From positions 62,001 to 126,000 of the forward strand of contig NZ_ATUD01000002.1 of the NCBI RefSeq assembly GCF_000420025.1: DNA of 64,000 nucleotides, in the 5' to 3' direction. Origin of the DNA: Patulibacter americanus DSM 16676 (lineage in GTDB: Bacteria > Actinomycetota > Thermoleophilia > Solirubrobacterales > Solirubrobacteraceae). This document shows, in pieces, positions 8,872-20,293 of the stretch; within the stretch, counting starts at the first letter, position 1, and every line of letters begins with the position of its first letter. The notes beneath the pieces are model-generated. The model did no database searches, was not told the origin of the DNA, and was given only the letters and a program-made list of their open reading frames with translations. A program made the translations under genes and the position numbers.

Positions 8872-9767
8872 GCGCGGCGGCCGACACGGCCCGCACCGGC
8901 AGCACCGCGTTCGCGCGCGCCACGGCCGTCGTCCCGCAGGGGGACGGCCGCTACGCCGCCGCGGTCGACGCCGGATGGGAGGCCCCGACCGGGCCGAACG
9001 GTGGCTACCTCGCCGCCATCCTCGTGCGCGCCCTCGAGGCCGAGGCCGCCCCGGGCGGCGAGCGGCGCCTGCGCTCGCTCACCGTCCACTACCTCCGCAC
9101 GGCGCAGACGGGCCCGCTCGACCTCGAGGTCCGCACCGTCCGGGCCGGCCGGCGGCTCGCCTCGACGACGGTCACCGCCCGGCAGGACGGCCGGGAGGTG
9201 CTGCTCGGGCTCGCGGCCTTCGCGGTCCCCGACCTCGCTGCGGCGGGGACGTGGGCGCCGACCGCCCCCGACGCCGGCGCGCCCCCGGCCCCCGACGCCG
9301 CGGCGGTCCCGGTCGAGGCGTACCGCGCCGACGCCGGCGCGTGGGTCGCGCCGATGCCCGGCATGCCGGCCATCACGAACCAGCTGCGACTCTCGCCGCG
9401 CATCGGCGGCCTGCCGTTCGCCGGCCGCACCCCCCGGCCCGGCCAGGCCGCGGAGACCGGCGGCTGGATCGGCTCACCCGAGGACCAGCCGATCGACGCC
9501 GCGTACGTCGCGCAGCTCACCGACTTCTGGTGGCCGCCCGCGCTCGGCGCGCTCGATGGCCCCGCCGCCGCGCCGACGATCGATCTGACGATCCACTTCC
9601 GCGCCGACCTGCCCCTGGGCGGGCTGCCCGCCGCGCCGGTGCTCGGCCACTACGCCTCCTCCGCGGCCCAGGGCGGACTCGTCGAGGAGGACGGCACGCT
9701 GTTCCTCCCGGACGGCACGCTGCTCGCCCAGTCCCGCCAGCTCGCGCTCCTGGCACCGCTCTCGTGA
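8868..9767 (+). CDS. acyl-CoA thioesterase family protein (TesB-like double hotdog)
   Basis: 299 residues. The sequence fits the tandem-hotdog thioesterase family of actinobacteria: WEAPTGPNGGYLAAIL near residue 38, SLTVHYLRTAQTGPL as the first hotdog strand set, and DLTIHFRADLP plus DGTLLAQSRQL as the second. It would hydrolyse acyl-CoA, with unknown chain preference. The TTG start overlaps the folB stop (TTGA) and its stop overlaps the folK start (GTGA), so it is translated within the folate operon although it has no known folate role. A start further upstream would overlap folB extensively and is less likely. Confidence 0.75.
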   Translation: MSAAADTARTGSTAFARATAVVPQGDGRYAAAVDAGWEAPTGPNGGYLAAILVRALEAEAAPGGERRLRSLTVHYLRTAQTGPLDLEVRTVRAGRRLASTTVTARQDGREVLLGLAAFAVPDLAAAGTWAPTAPDAGAPPAPDAAAVPVEAYRADAGAWVAPMPGMPAITNQLRLSPRIGGLPFAGRTPRPGQAAETGGWIGSPEDQPIDAAYVAQLTDFWWPPALGALDGPAAAPTIDLTIHFRADLPLGGLPAAPVLGHYASSAAQGGLVEEDGTLFLPDGTLLAQSRQLALLAPLS

Positions 9768-10321
9768 GCTCCCGCGACGACCTACGCCCCGGCGAGCGGC
9801 TCGGCTACCTCGGGCTCGGGACGAACCTCGGCGACCGCCGCGCGCACCTGCAGGCCGCGGTCGACGCCCTGCCGGGGCACGGCGTGCGCGTGCTCGCGGC
9901 GTCGGCGACGTACGACACGGACCCCGTCGGCGAGATCCTCGACCAGCCCGCGTTCCTCAACGCCTGCGTCCGCATCGCGACGGCGCTGCCGCCCGAGGGC
10001 CTGCTCGACGCGTGCAAGGCCGTGGAGCGCGAGCACGGCCGCACCACGGACGTGACGTCGCCGGACTACGTGCGTCACGGCCCGCGGCCGATCGACGTCG
10101 ACCTGCTGCTCCTGGGCGACGAGCCGTACGTCTCGGGGCGGCTCACGCTGCCCCACGCGCAGGTCGCGGAGCGCCGCTTCGTCCTCGTCCCCCTCCTGGA
10201 GCTCGACCTGGGCCTGACGCTGCCGGACGGGACGCGCCTGTCCGAGCGGCTCGAGCAGCTCCCGCTCGACGAGGGCGTCCGCCGCGCGGGCGACCCGCTC
10301 TCCGTGCCGGCGGAGGGCTGA
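9764..10321 (+). CDS. folK: 2-amino-4-hydroxy-6-hydroxymethyldihydropteridine diphosphokinase
   Basis: 185 residues. FolK transfers pyrophosphate from ATP to 6-hydroxymethyl-dihydropterin, supplying FolP. Seen: LGLGTNLGDRRAHL at the N-terminus, DQPAFLNACV, and the signature HGPRPIDVDLLLLGD with the two metal-binding Asp residues, then LTLPHAQVAERRFVLVPLLEL. The GTG start overlaps the thioesterase stop by 4 nt. The gene after it begins 2 nt past its stop, so transcription may run on into the phosphatase gene. Confidence 0.93.
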   Translation: MSSRDDLRPGERLGYLGLGTNLGDRRAHLQAAVDALPGHGVRVLAASATYDTDPVGEILDQPAFLNACVRIATALPPEGLLDACKAVEREHGRTTDVTSPDYVRHGPRPIDVDLLLLGDEPYVSGRLTLPHAQVAERRFVLVPLLELDLGLTLPDGTRLSERLEQLPLDEGVRRAGDPLSVPAEG

Positions 10322-10322
10322 G

Positions 10323-11975
10323 GTGGCCCCCCGCCTGGTCCTCGGGCCGCTGCTGCGCCACGTCGACGCGACGTCGGCGACGGTGTGGGTCGAGACGGAC
10401 GCCCCGGCCGAGGTCGAGGTCCTCGGCCACACGGACCGCACCTTCGAGGTCGCCGGCCACCACTACGCCGTCGTGCGCGTGGAGGGCCTGGAGCCGGGCA
10501 CCGTCACGCGCTACGCGGTCGCGCTGGACGGCGCGTCCGTGTGGCCCGAGCCCGACGACCCGTATCCCGCCCCGGCGATCCACACGGTGCAGCCGGGGGA
10601 GCAGCTGCGCGTGGTCTGGGGCTCGTGCCGCGTCTCGCGGCCGCACGAGGACCCCTACGACCTCGACCCGGAGGAGGACGACGATGCCTTTGGGGTCGAC
10701 GCGATCCAGGCGCTGGCGGAGGGCCTGCGCAGCGGCGCCGCGGAGGACCTGCCGCACCTGCTCCTGTGGCTGGGCGACCAGGTCTACGCCGACGACATCC
10801 CGCCGGCGGTGCAGGAGCGGATCGAGGAGCGCGACATCGACCGCCGCGGGGCGCCGGAGGACCAGGTCTACGACTACGAGGAGTACACCTGGCTGTACTA
10901 CGACGCCTGGAGCACCCCGGCCGTGCGCTGGCTGCTCTCGACGGTCGCCAGCGCCATGGTCTTCGACGACCACGACGTCCACGACGACTGGAACACGTCG
11001 CGCTCGTGGCGTGCCGACATCCAGCAGGAGCCGTGGTGGCACGAGCGCATCGTCGGCGCGTTGGCCTCCTACTGGGTCTACCAGCACCTCGGCAACCTCT
11101 CGCCCTCCGCCGTCGACGACGACCCGCTGCACGCCCGCATCCGGGCGCAGGAGGGCGACGTGCTTCCGCTGCTGCGCGAGACGGCGGCGCGGGCCGACGT
11201 CCATCCCGAGAGCATCCGCTGGAGCTACGTCCGCGACCTCTGCGGCACCCGCATCGTCGTGGTCGACTCGCGTGCGGCACGCGACCTCGGCTCGGACGAC
11301 GGCCGTCCGCGGCGGATGGTCGACCGGGAGGAGTGGGCGTGGGTGCGCGAGCAGGCCGCCGGCGACCACGACCACCTCTTCCTCGCGACGTCCGTCCCCG
11401 TCTTCGTCGGCCACGGCATGCACTGGTTCGAGGCGGCGTCGGAGGCGCTCGCCGCCGGGGCCTGGGGTTCCCTGGTGGCGCGGCTGACGGAGGTCGCCCG
11501 GCGCGCCGTCGACCTGGAGCACTGGCCGGCGTTCGGCCGGTCCTTCGACGAGATGGCCGAGCTGCTCGACGACGTCGCCTCCGGGCGCACAGGGCGCCCG
11601 CCCGGCTCCGTGGTGCTGCTCTCGGGCGACGTGCACCACGCGTACGTCGACCGCGTCGGGTTCCGCGCCCCGGGCGCCCGCCACAGCCTCGTGCTCCAGG
11701 CGGTCTGCTCGCCCTACCGCAACCCGCTCCCTCCGGGCCAACGACGGATGATCGGCGCGCTGCACACGCGGACCTCGTGGGCCCTGGGCCGGGCGCTCGG
11801 TCGCGCGGCCGGCGTGCCCGACCCTCCCGTGGGCTGGCGCCGCGAGCTCGGCCCGTGGTTCGACAACCAGCTCGCCTGGCTCGAGCTCGACGGCCGCCGC
11901 GGGCGCCTGCGCTTCCAGCGCTCCGCGCCGGGCCCGCTGCTCGAGGACCTGGGCGAGGTCTCCCTGACGGACTGA
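10323..11975 (+). CDS. PhoD-like alkaline phosphatase / metallophosphoesterase
   Basis: 550 residues, GTG start 2 nt after folK. An N-terminal fibronectin-like region (about 1-85; VWVETDAPAEVEVLG) precedes the PhoD metallophosphoesterase domain. Metal-ligand motifs are WGSC, LWLGDQVYADD, MVFDDHDVHDDWN and LLSGDVHHAYVD. PhoD enzymes are usually exported by Tat, but no signal peptide is visible here, so a cytoplasmic location and an unknown phosphoester substrate are more likely. It may be the last gene of the folate transcript. It converges with the GST gene with only 9 nt between stops. Confidence 0.85.
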   Translation: MAPRLVLGPLLRHVDATSATVWVETDAPAEVEVLGHTDRTFEVAGHHYAVVRVEGLEPGTVTRYAVALDGASVWPEPDDPYPAPAIHTVQPGEQLRVVWGSCRVSRPHEDPYDLDPEEDDDAFGVDAIQALAEGLRSGAAEDLPHLLLWLGDQVYADDIPPAVQERIEERDIDRRGAPEDQVYDYEEYTWLYYDAWSTPAVRWLLSTVASAMVFDDHDVHDDWNTSRSWRADIQQEPWWHERIVGALASYWVYQHLGNLSPSAVDDDPLHARIRAQEGDVLPLLRETAARADVHPESIRWSYVRDLCGTRIVVVDSRAARDLGSDDGRPRRMVDREEWAWVREQAAGDHDHLFLATSVPVFVGHGMHWFEAASEALAAGAWGSLVARLTEVARRAVDLEHWPAFGRSFDEMAELLDDVASGRTGRPPGSVVLLSGDVHHAYVDRVGFRAPGARHSLVLQAVCSPYRNPLPPGQRRMIGALHTRTSWALGRALGRAAGVPDPPVGWRRELGPWFDNQLAWLELDGRRGRLRFQRSAPGPLLEDLGEVSLTD

Positions 11976-11984
11976 CCCTGCCGC

Positions 11985-12758
11985 TCAGGCGCGCGTCGCG
12001 CCGGAGGAGCGGGGCGCCACGGGCAGCCCGCGGAGCCACTCCTCCGGGAAGGCGCCGGCCGGGACGTGCCCGTCCCACTCCGGGAAGATCCGCAGCGCGA
12101 GCTCGCCGGCCGGCCGCTCGCGGAAGGGGCCGTCGAGGTCCTCCATGGTCATCAGCAGGCGCAGCCCCGCAGCGATCTGCAGGTCGGCGGCGTTCTGGCC
12201 CGGCCCCCCGAGGGTGCCGTCGCGGAGCCAGTCGTCCACCTTGTCCAGCGCGAGGGGCAGGTCGCGCAGGTCGGCCCGCACGCCCTTGTCCGTCACGTGG
12301 TTCAGGCGCCGCTCCACGCCGACGATCGCCGGGGTGAGCAGCGGGCGGATCGCGGGCGGGAGGGGGAGGGTCGAGTGCTCCTGGAACGACCCGATGGCGG
12401 TGGGCCGGTGGTCCAGCGCCCACCAGAGCACGCGGCGCACCAACGGCTGCAGCCACTCGTCGCCCCACCGCTCCGCCTCGAGCACCCGCTCGCGTGCGAT
12501 GCCGTCGGCCGGGACGAGCGGCGGGTCGGGCACCAGCTCGTCCAGGCGGCGGAGGATGGCGCGGGAGCCGGAGATCCGGTCCCCGTCCTCGAGCTTCAGG
12601 CCCGGCACGGTCCGGCGACGGAACAGCAGGGTCTGCGGGACGACGTGCGCCGCGGGCGGCCACTCGACCACCCGGTGCTCGACGCCCTTGAGCTCGAGCG
12701 CGCGCTTCACGGTGGCGCACGGGTGCGAGCCGTGGACGACATACAGGGTGGCCAGCAT
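11985..12758 (-). CDS. glutathione S-transferase-fold protein
   Basis: 257 residues. The N-terminal 80 residues have a thioredoxin-like GST domain (LYVVHGSHPCATVKRALELKG, later TVPGLKLEDGDRISGSRAI, the usual position of the glutathione-binding cis-Pro and Ser). The C-terminal part is all-helical (ADLQIAAGLRLLMTMEDL). Actinobacteria mostly lack glutathione, so the thiol cofactor is uncertain; the family includes glutaredoxin-like and maleylpyruvate isomerase-like members. The start codon is the ATG at 12758. Single gene, convergent with the PhoD-like gene and divergent from coaX. Confidence 0.75.
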   Translation of the reverse strand: MLATLYVVHGSHPCATVKRALELKGVEHRVVEWPPAAHVVPQTLLFRRRTVPGLKLEDGDRISGSRAILRRLDELVPDPPLVPADGIARERVLEAERWGDEWLQPLVRRVLWWALDHRPTAIGSFQEHSTLPLPPAIRPLLTPAIVGVERRLNHVTDKGVRADLRDLPLALDKVDDWLRDGTLGGPGQNAADLQIAAGLRLLMTMEDLDGPFRERPAGELALRIFPEWDGHVPAGAFPEEWLRGLPVAPRSSGATRA

Positions 12759-12829
12759 CCGCAGAGCATATGGAGAGGACGGGCGGGCCCCACCTCGCGT
12801 GCGGCGGGCCGGGCCGCGATACTGCCGCG

Positions 12830-13594
12830 ATGCTCCTCGTCGTCGACGTCGGCAACACCCAGACGCACTTCGGGGCGTTCCGCGGGCGCGAGCTCGTGGA
12901 GCACTGGCGGTTCGCGACCATGCGGCAGTCCACCGCCGACGAGCTCGGTGCCAAGCTCAGCAACCTGCTCGAGCTGCGCGGGCTGCACATGTCCGACGTC
13001 TCGGCCTCCATCGTCTCCTCGACCGTGCCGCAGCTCGCGGACGAGTGGCGTGGGATGTCCGACCGCTACCTCGACCACGAGATGGTCGTGGTCCGGCAGG
13101 GGATCCGCACCGGCATGGCGCTGCGCTACGACAACCCGCGCGAGATCGGGGCCGACCGCCTCGTCAACGCCGTCGCCGCCTACGAGCGCTTCGGCGGGGC
13201 GTGCGTCGTCGTGGACTTCGGCACCGCCATCACCTACGACCCGGTCTCCGCCGACGGCGAGTACCTCGGCGGCATCATCAGCCCCGGCGTCGAGATCTCG
13301 CTCGAGGCTCTGACGTCCCGCGCCGCCGCGCTGCCCCGCATCGACCTCGTCGCACCGCGGCAGCTCATCGGGAAGTCGACGATCGAGGGCATCCGCTCCG
13401 GCGTCATCTACGGCTTCGCCGGCGGCGTCGACGCGATCTGCACCCGGCTCATGGAGGAGCTGGGGGAGGACATCGACCTCATCGCCACGGGCGGTCTCGC
13501 CCGCCACATCGTCCCCCACTGCAAGACGATCCACGAGGTCGACGACCTCCTCACCCTCACGGGCCTCCGCCTGCTGCACGAGCGCAACACCTGA
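12830..13594 (+). CDS. coaX: type III pantothenate kinase
   Basis: 254 residues. CoaX phosphorylates pantothenate, the first step of CoA synthesis, and needs a monovalent cation. Motifs in order: LLVVDVGNTQTHFG (phosphate loop), RYDNPREIGADRLVNAVAA, VVVDFGTAITYD and GGIISPGVEIS, ending with ATGGLARHI. The ATG at 12830 is chosen because the fold begins immediately after it; GATACT (12818-12823) upstream is a possible -10 box. coaX lies near lysS and clpC in both Bacillus and Mycobacterium. Confidence 0.93.
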   Translation: MLLVVDVGNTQTHFGAFRGRELVEHWRFATMRQSTADELGAKLSNLLELRGLHMSDVSASIVSSTVPQLADEWRGMSDRYLDHEMVVVRQGIRTGMALRYDNPREIGADRLVNAVAAYERFGGACVVVDFGTAITYDPVSADGEYLGGIISPGVEISLEALTSRAAALPRIDLVAPRQLIGKSTIEGIRSGVIYGFAGGVDAICTRLMEELGEDIDLIATGGLARHIVPHCKTIHEVDDLLTLTGLRLLHERNT

Positions 13595-13637
13595 CCGACA
13601 CGGTCCCGCCCCCGGGGCAGCGCGCTAGCTTGGGGAC

Positions 13638-14054
13638 ATGGCCAGTCACCTCGTCCACACCTGCGTCCGCGTGCGCGACATCGACGCCTCCGTCCGCTTC
13701 TACGAGGCGCTGGGCTTCGAGAAGCGGGGCCGCCTGAACTTCGAGACGGCGTTCAACGTCTACATGGGCCTCCCCGGCGACGGCGACCGGCTCGAGCTCA
13801 CGGTGAACGACGACCGCGAGCAGCCCTACGACCTCGGCGACGGCTACAACCACATCGCGCTCGTGGTCGACGACCTGGAGCAGCAGCTCGCCGACCTGAA
13901 GGCCGGCCTCGGCGTCGAGCCGGAGAAGCCGCCGTTCCACCCCGGCGGGCGCGCCGAGCTGCCGCACATCGCCTTCGTGCAGGATCCGGACGGCTACCGC
14001 GTCGAGCTCATCGACGGCGGCTTCCCCACGCCCCGCGACCCCGACGAGCGCTAG
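13638..14054 (+). CDS. lactoylglutathione lyase-type glyoxalase
   Basis: 138 residues, one vicinal-oxygen-chelate unit pair. HTCVRVRDIDASVRFYEALGF at the N-terminus is split here as HTCVRVRDID and VRFYEALGF; later NHIALVVDD and IAFVQDPDGYRVELID supply the remaining metal ligands (His, Glu, His, Glu). This pattern is that of glyoxalase I, which detoxifies methylglyoxal adducts, though in an organism that may lack glutathione the thiol could differ. TAGCTT (13626-13631) lies 6 nt before the ATG, indicating a leaderless mRNA. Confidence 0.82.
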   Translation: MASHLVHTCVRVRDIDASVRFYEALGFEKRGRLNFETAFNVYMGLPGDGDRLELTVNDDREQPYDLGDGYNHIALVVDDLEQQLADLKAGLGVEPEKPPFHPGGRAELPHIAFVQDPDGYRVELIDGGFPTPRDPDER

Positions 14055-14081
14055 ACCGCGGGTCGGTACCCTGGGGGGTGC

Positions 14082-15131
14082 ATGCCGTCCGCACCCCTCA
14101 CGTCGTCCTGGACCCTCGCCGGCCTCGAGATCCCCAACCGGGTGACGCTCGCGCCGCTCGCCGGCATCGGCAACTGGGTGGTCCGCCTGCAGGCCAAGCG
14201 CTACGGCGCGGGCTACGCGGTCTCCGAGATGGTCTCGTCCTTCGCGATCCACCACAAGAACGACAAGACGCTCCGCGACCTCCTGAAGTTCAAGGCGGAG
14301 GAGCGCGAGGGCGGCCCGGTCGCGATCCAGCTCTTCGGGCAGGACCCCGAGGTCATGCGCTCCGCCGCGGCGTACGTCGCCGAGCACGTCGGGGTCGACG
14401 TCATCGATCTCAACATGGGCTGCCCGGTACCGAAGGTCATCAAGACCGGCGCGGGCGCCGCGATGCTGAAGGACCCGGACACGGCCGTCGCCGTCGCCCG
14501 CGCCGCGAAGGAGGGCTCGGGCCTGCCCGTCACGGTCAAGCTGCGCTCGTCGACGAAGAAGGACGGCGAGGCCGATGGCTACGCGCTCGCCTCGCGCCTC
14601 GTCGACGAGGCCGGCGTCGACGCGATCGGCTTCCACCCCCGCTCCGCCCAGGTCCACCACAAGGGCTTCCCGGACTACGAGCTCGCCGCGAAGCTCGTGC
14701 AGGAGCTGCCCGTGCCCGTCGTCCTCTCCGGCGGCCTGCACGACGACGCGCAGACGCTCGCCGCCTACGAGCAGGTCGGCCCCGCCGCGGTGATGCTCGC
14801 GCGCGGCGCGCTCGGCAACCCCTGGCTCTTCTCCACGCTGCTGGGGCTCCGCGAGGACGTCCCGCCGACCCCGGCCGAGGTCGCCGACGAGCTCGACTGG
14901 GTGCTCGACCGCACCACGGAGCACCTCGGGCCGGAGCGCGCCGGCCGCTACCTGCGCAAGCACTACCCCTGGTACGTCGAGCGGCTCGCCGAGGCCGGCG
15001 TCGGCACCCGCGCCGTCGACGGCCGGATCCTTCCGGACAAGCGCCTGCAGGAGGCGCTCCAGGCGACGGACGACGTCGAGGTGGCCCGCGCGCTGGTGCG
15101 CGACGCGGCCGGCACGGTGCTCGCCGCCTAG
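14082..15131 (+). CDS. dusB: tRNA-dihydrouridine synthase
   Basis: 349 residues. Dus enzymes use FMN and NADPH to reduce uridines in the tRNA D-loop. Seen: RVTLAPLAGIGN (FMN site), VAIQLFGQDPEVM, DLNMGCPVPKVIKTGAGAAM with the catalytic Cys, GFHPRSAQVHHKG, and VVLSGG plus MLARGALGNPWLF at the C-terminal phosphate site. A TACCCT box (14067-14072) is 9 nt before the ATG. The dusB-lysS association matches Bacillus. Confidence 0.9.
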   Translation: MPSAPLTSSWTLAGLEIPNRVTLAPLAGIGNWVVRLQAKRYGAGYAVSEMVSSFAIHHKNDKTLRDLLKFKAEEREGGPVAIQLFGQDPEVMRSAAAYVAEHVGVDVIDLNMGCPVPKVIKTGAGAAMLKDPDTAVAVARAAKEGSGLPVTVKLRSSTKKDGEADGYALASRLVDEAGVDAIGFHPRSAQVHHKGFPDYELAAKLVQELPVPVVLSGGLHDDAQTLAAYEQVGPAAVMLARGALGNPWLFSTLLGLREDVPPTPAEVADELDWVLDRTTEHLGPERAGRYLRKHYPWYVERLAEAGVGTRAVDGRILPDKRLQEALQATDDVEVARALVRDAAGTVLAA

Positions 15132-15173
15132 CCCGCGCACCGAGCGGGGCGGGGGATCTGCCGGCCCTCTGGC

Positions 15174-15215
15174 TATACTGCGCCGCTCCGCTGAGCGGAC
15201 GGCGCCGCCGTCCGC
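15174..15215 (+). promoter_or_regulatory. greA promoter -10 box and leader hairpin
   Basis: TATACT (15174-15179) is a near-consensus -10 box about 100 nt before greA. Just downstream a perfect 9-bp inverted repeat with a 3-nt loop (GCGGACGGC/GCCGTCCGC, 15195-15215) would form at the very start of the RNA. There is no T-tract, so it is not an ordinary terminator; it could be a pausing, stability or attenuation element. Confidence 0.5.
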
Positions 15216-15279
15216 GACCACAGAACATCCCCATCGGCGCGCGCTTCCGCCCGCGGCGCCGAAGGCGAAAGGCCGTACG

Positions 15280-15753
15280 TTGCCCAAGGACGTCATCCTC
15301 ACCCCCGAGGGTCTCGAGAAGCTCAAGCAGGAACTGGATCACCTCACGACGACGAAGCGTCGCGAGGTCGCGGAGCGGATCAAGGACGCGCGCGACTTCG
15401 GCGACATCTCGGAGAACTCCGAGTACGACGACGCGAAGAACGAGCAGGCGATGATCGAGCGTCGCATCCTCGACATCGAGGAGCAGCTCCGCTCCGCCTC
15501 CGTCATCGACGAGTCCTCCCTCTCCACCGACGTCGTGCAGGTCGGCACGCACGTCACCGTGAAGGACGAGAAGGGCAAGGACCGGGAGTACGCGCTCGTC
15601 GGCTCCGCCGAGGCGAACCCGGAGGAGAACAAGCTCTCCAACGAGTCGCCGGTCGGCAAGGCGCTGCTGGGGCAGGCGAAGGGCGACAAGGTCACCGTGA
15701 ACCTGCCCAACGGCCGCACGCGCACGCTCGAGATCGTCTCGATCTCGCGCTGA
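15280..15753 (+). CDS. greA: transcription elongation factor GreA
   Basis: 157 residues, the normal GreA length. The N-terminal coiled coil (about 1-75) carries the conserved tip acidic pair in [15 protein letters not shown], which directs Mg ions into the RNA polymerase secondary channel so that backtracked RNA is cut. The C-terminal FKBP-like domain includes [25 protein letters not shown]. The start is a TTG at 15280, giving [10 protein letters not shown] as the N-terminus, as in other GreA proteins. lysS follows 19 nt downstream and is probably co-transcribed. Confidence 0.95.
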   Translation: MPKDVILTPEGLEKLKQELDHLTTTKRREVAERIKDARDFGDISENSEYDDAKNEQAMIERRILDIEEQLRSASVIDESSLSTDVVQVGTHVTVKDEKGKDREYALVGSAEANPEENKLSNESPVGKALLGQAKGDKVTVNLPNGRTRTLEIVSISR

Positions 15754-15772
15754 TCGCTCCCCTCCGCCCCGC

Positions 15773-17284
15773 ATGAGCGACCCCACGCCCGAGCAGGCCG
15801 GCACCGCCGCGGCCGCCGAGGACGGCACCGACCTCCTCGCGGTCCGGCGCGCGAAGCTCGACCGCCTGCGCGCGGCCGGCGTCGAGCCGTTCCCGCACGA
15901 CTTCGACGGCGTGGAGGCGATCGCCGGGATCCGCGAGCAGCACGCGGGCCTCGAGGACGGGGCGGAGACGGACGTCCGCCACCGCATCGCCGGGCGCCTG
16001 CGTGCCCGCCGCGGCCAGGGGAAGATGGCGTTCCTCGACCTCGACGACCGCTCCGGCCGGATCCAGCTGCAGGCCAAGCTCGACGTGCTCGGGCCCGAGC
16101 GCATGTCGCGGCTGCTCGACGACGTCGACCTCGGCGACCTGCTGGGCATCGACGGCACGGCCTTCGTCTCCCGCCGCGGCGAGCTCACGCTCCGCGTCGA
16201 GGACATCACGGTCCTGGCCAAGTCCCTGCGGCCGCCGCCGGACAAGTTCCACGGCGTCGCGGACCAGGAGCTGCGCCAGCGCCGGCGCGAGCTCGACCTC
16301 ATCGGCAACGACGACACCCGCCAGGCGTTCATCATGCGCTCGCGGATCGTCTCCGAGATCCGCCGCTTCCTCGACGCGGACGGGTTCCTCGAGGTCGAGA
16401 CCCCGGTGCTGCAGCCGCTCTACGGCGGCGCGCTGGCCCGGCCCTTCGTCACGCACCACAACGCACTGGACCGCGACCTCTACCTGCGGATCGCGACGGA
16501 GCTGTACCTCAAGCGCCTGATCGTGGGCGGCCTCGAGCGCGTCTACGAGCTCGGGAAGAACTTCCGCAACGAGGGCATCTCCCACAAGCACAACCCCGAG
16601 TTCACGATGCTCGAGTGGTACGAGGCCTACGCGGACGTCGAGGACGCCGCGAACCGCCTCGAGGCGTGCGTCTCCCACGTCGCCGCCGCGGTGGGGTACG
16701 AGGGCGAGCTCCGGTGGACGGAGCCGTGGGCCCGCAAGACCCTCGCCGGCGCGATCGAGGAGGAGACGGGCATCGACGTGCTCGCCCACCGCACCGCCGA
16801 GGAGCTCGCCGCCGTCGTCCGCGCGTCGGCCCGGACGGACGTCGACCCCGACGGCCGCACCTGGCCGCAGCTCGTCGACGACCTGCTGAGCAAGGACGTC
16901 GAGCCGAAGCTCGTCCAGCCGACGATGCTCTTCGACTACCCCGTCGAGCTCTCGCCCTTCGCGAAGCGCAAGCGCACCGCGGACGGCCAGGACACGGGGC
17001 TCGTCGAGCGCTTCGAGGCGTTCGCGCTGGGCATGGAGATCGCCAATGCCTTCTCCGAGCTCAACGACCCGGACGAGCAGCGCCGTCGGTTCGAGGAGCA
17101 GGCGCGCCTCGAGCTGGCCGGCGACGACGAGGCCCAGCCCTACGACGAGTCGTTCGTCGAGGCGCTCGAGCAGGGCATGCCGCCCACGGGCGGCCTGGGC
17201 CTCGGCATCGACCGGCTGGTCATCTGCATGACCGGCCGCAGCACGATCCGGGACATCGTCCTGTTCCCGACGATGCGCGACTGA
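15773..17284 (+). CDS. lysS: lysyl-tRNA synthetase, class II
   Basis: 503 residues. The N-terminal OB-fold anticodon-binding domain (about 60-160; [20 protein letters not shown]) is followed by the class II catalytic core: motif 1 around [16 protein letters not shown], motif 2 in [23 protein letters not shown], and motif 3 [15 protein letters not shown] near the end. It charges tRNA-Lys in the cytosol. The ATG lies 19 nt after the greA stop. In Bacillus ctsR-mcsA-mcsB separates lysS from clpC; here clpC follows directly. Confidence 0.95.
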   Translation: MSDPTPEQAGTAAAAEDGTDLLAVRRAKLDRLRAAGVEPFPHDFDGVEAIAGIREQHAGLEDGAETDVRHRIAGRLRARRGQGKMAFLDLDDRSGRIQLQAKLDVLGPERMSRLLDDVDLGDLLGIDGTAFVSRRGELTLRVEDITVLAKSLRPPPDKFHGVADQELRQRRRELDLIGNDDTRQAFIMRSRIVSEIRRFLDADGFLEVETPVLQPLYGGALARPFVTHHNALDRDLYLRIATELYLKRLIVGGLERVYELGKNFRNEGISHKHNPEFTMLEWYEAYADVEDAANRLEACVSHVAAAVGYEGELRWTEPWARKTLAGAIEEETGIDVLAHRTAEELAAVVRASARTDVDPDGRTWPQLVDDLLSKDVEPKLVQPTMLFDYPVELSPFAKRKRTADGQDTGLVERFEAFALGMEIANAFSELNDPDEQRRRFEEQARLELAGDDEAQPYDESFVEALEQGMPPTGGLGLGIDRLVICMTGRSTIRDIVLFPTMRD

Positions 17285-17300
17285 GGGATCCCGTCTCCGC

Positions 17301-17318
17301 CCGGTGGGTATCCACCGG
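17301..17318 (+). other. hairpin between lysS and clpC
   Basis: CCGGTGG (17301-17307) and CCACCGG (17312-17318) form a perfect 7-bp stem 16 nt after the lysS stop. No T-tract follows, so it may be a weak terminator or an RNA-end stabiliser. The rest of the 168-nt gap holds a TAGAGT box (17418-17423) that could serve clpC. I see no CtsR-type operator. Confidence 0.4.
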
Positions 17319-17452
17319 ACGAACGGTCATTACGGCTTTTGACGCATCCAGGCAGGGCCTGAGCGTCGTAAGTCCTGTACGGGAGGGGTGTCTGGCAGGG
17401 CCGGGTGAGGCCGCTGGTAGAGTCTCTCTTGAGCCACGGAAGGATCCCCAGG

Positions 17453-20038
<2,586 letters not shown>

Positions 20039-20065
20039 CACCGCCGCAACACCGCAGGACCGCTG

Positions 20066-20100
20066 AAGGGCGGGGCCACAGGCCCCGCCCTTCGTGCGTT
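20066..20100 (+). terminator. terminator hairpin after clpC
   Basis: A perfect 12-bp stem (AAGGGCGGGGCC/GGCCCCGCCCTT) with a 3-nt loop lies at 20066-20092, 28 nt after the clpC stop, and is followed by TTCGTGCGTT. The T-tract is poor, as is common in such GC-rich genomes. Confidence 0.65.
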
Positions 20101-20212
20101 CCGGGTCGGGGCCCTCCGGGTGCCCCGAGCCCGGTCGCTGCCCGCGGTCACGAGCCCGCGACGCTCGGGGCGGGGCCCGGGCCGCTCTCCCCGGCGGCGG
20201 TACGCTGCTCGG

Positions 20213-20293
20213 GTGACGCAGCCCAGTGCCCCTCGCCGCGACGTCGGCGTCCCCGTCCCGACCGCCGACGACCGCGCGGAGCGCTCCGCATGA
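20213..20293 (+). CDS. 26-residue leader ORF overlapping the gamma-lyase start
   Basis: A GTG at 20213 begins 6 nt after a TACGCT -10 box (20201-20206), so the predicted mRNA starts at or next to this codon. The frame encodes 26 residues (VTQPSAPRRDV... ending DRAERSA) and its TGA overlaps the ATG of the next gene as ATGA. This layout is classic for translational coupling. The peptide has no Cys or Met codon run, so a simple amino-acid attenuator is unlikely. It could also be a chance frame; the promoter spacing and overlap argue for translation. Confidence 0.45.
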   Translation: MTQPSAPRRDVGVPVPTADDRAERSA

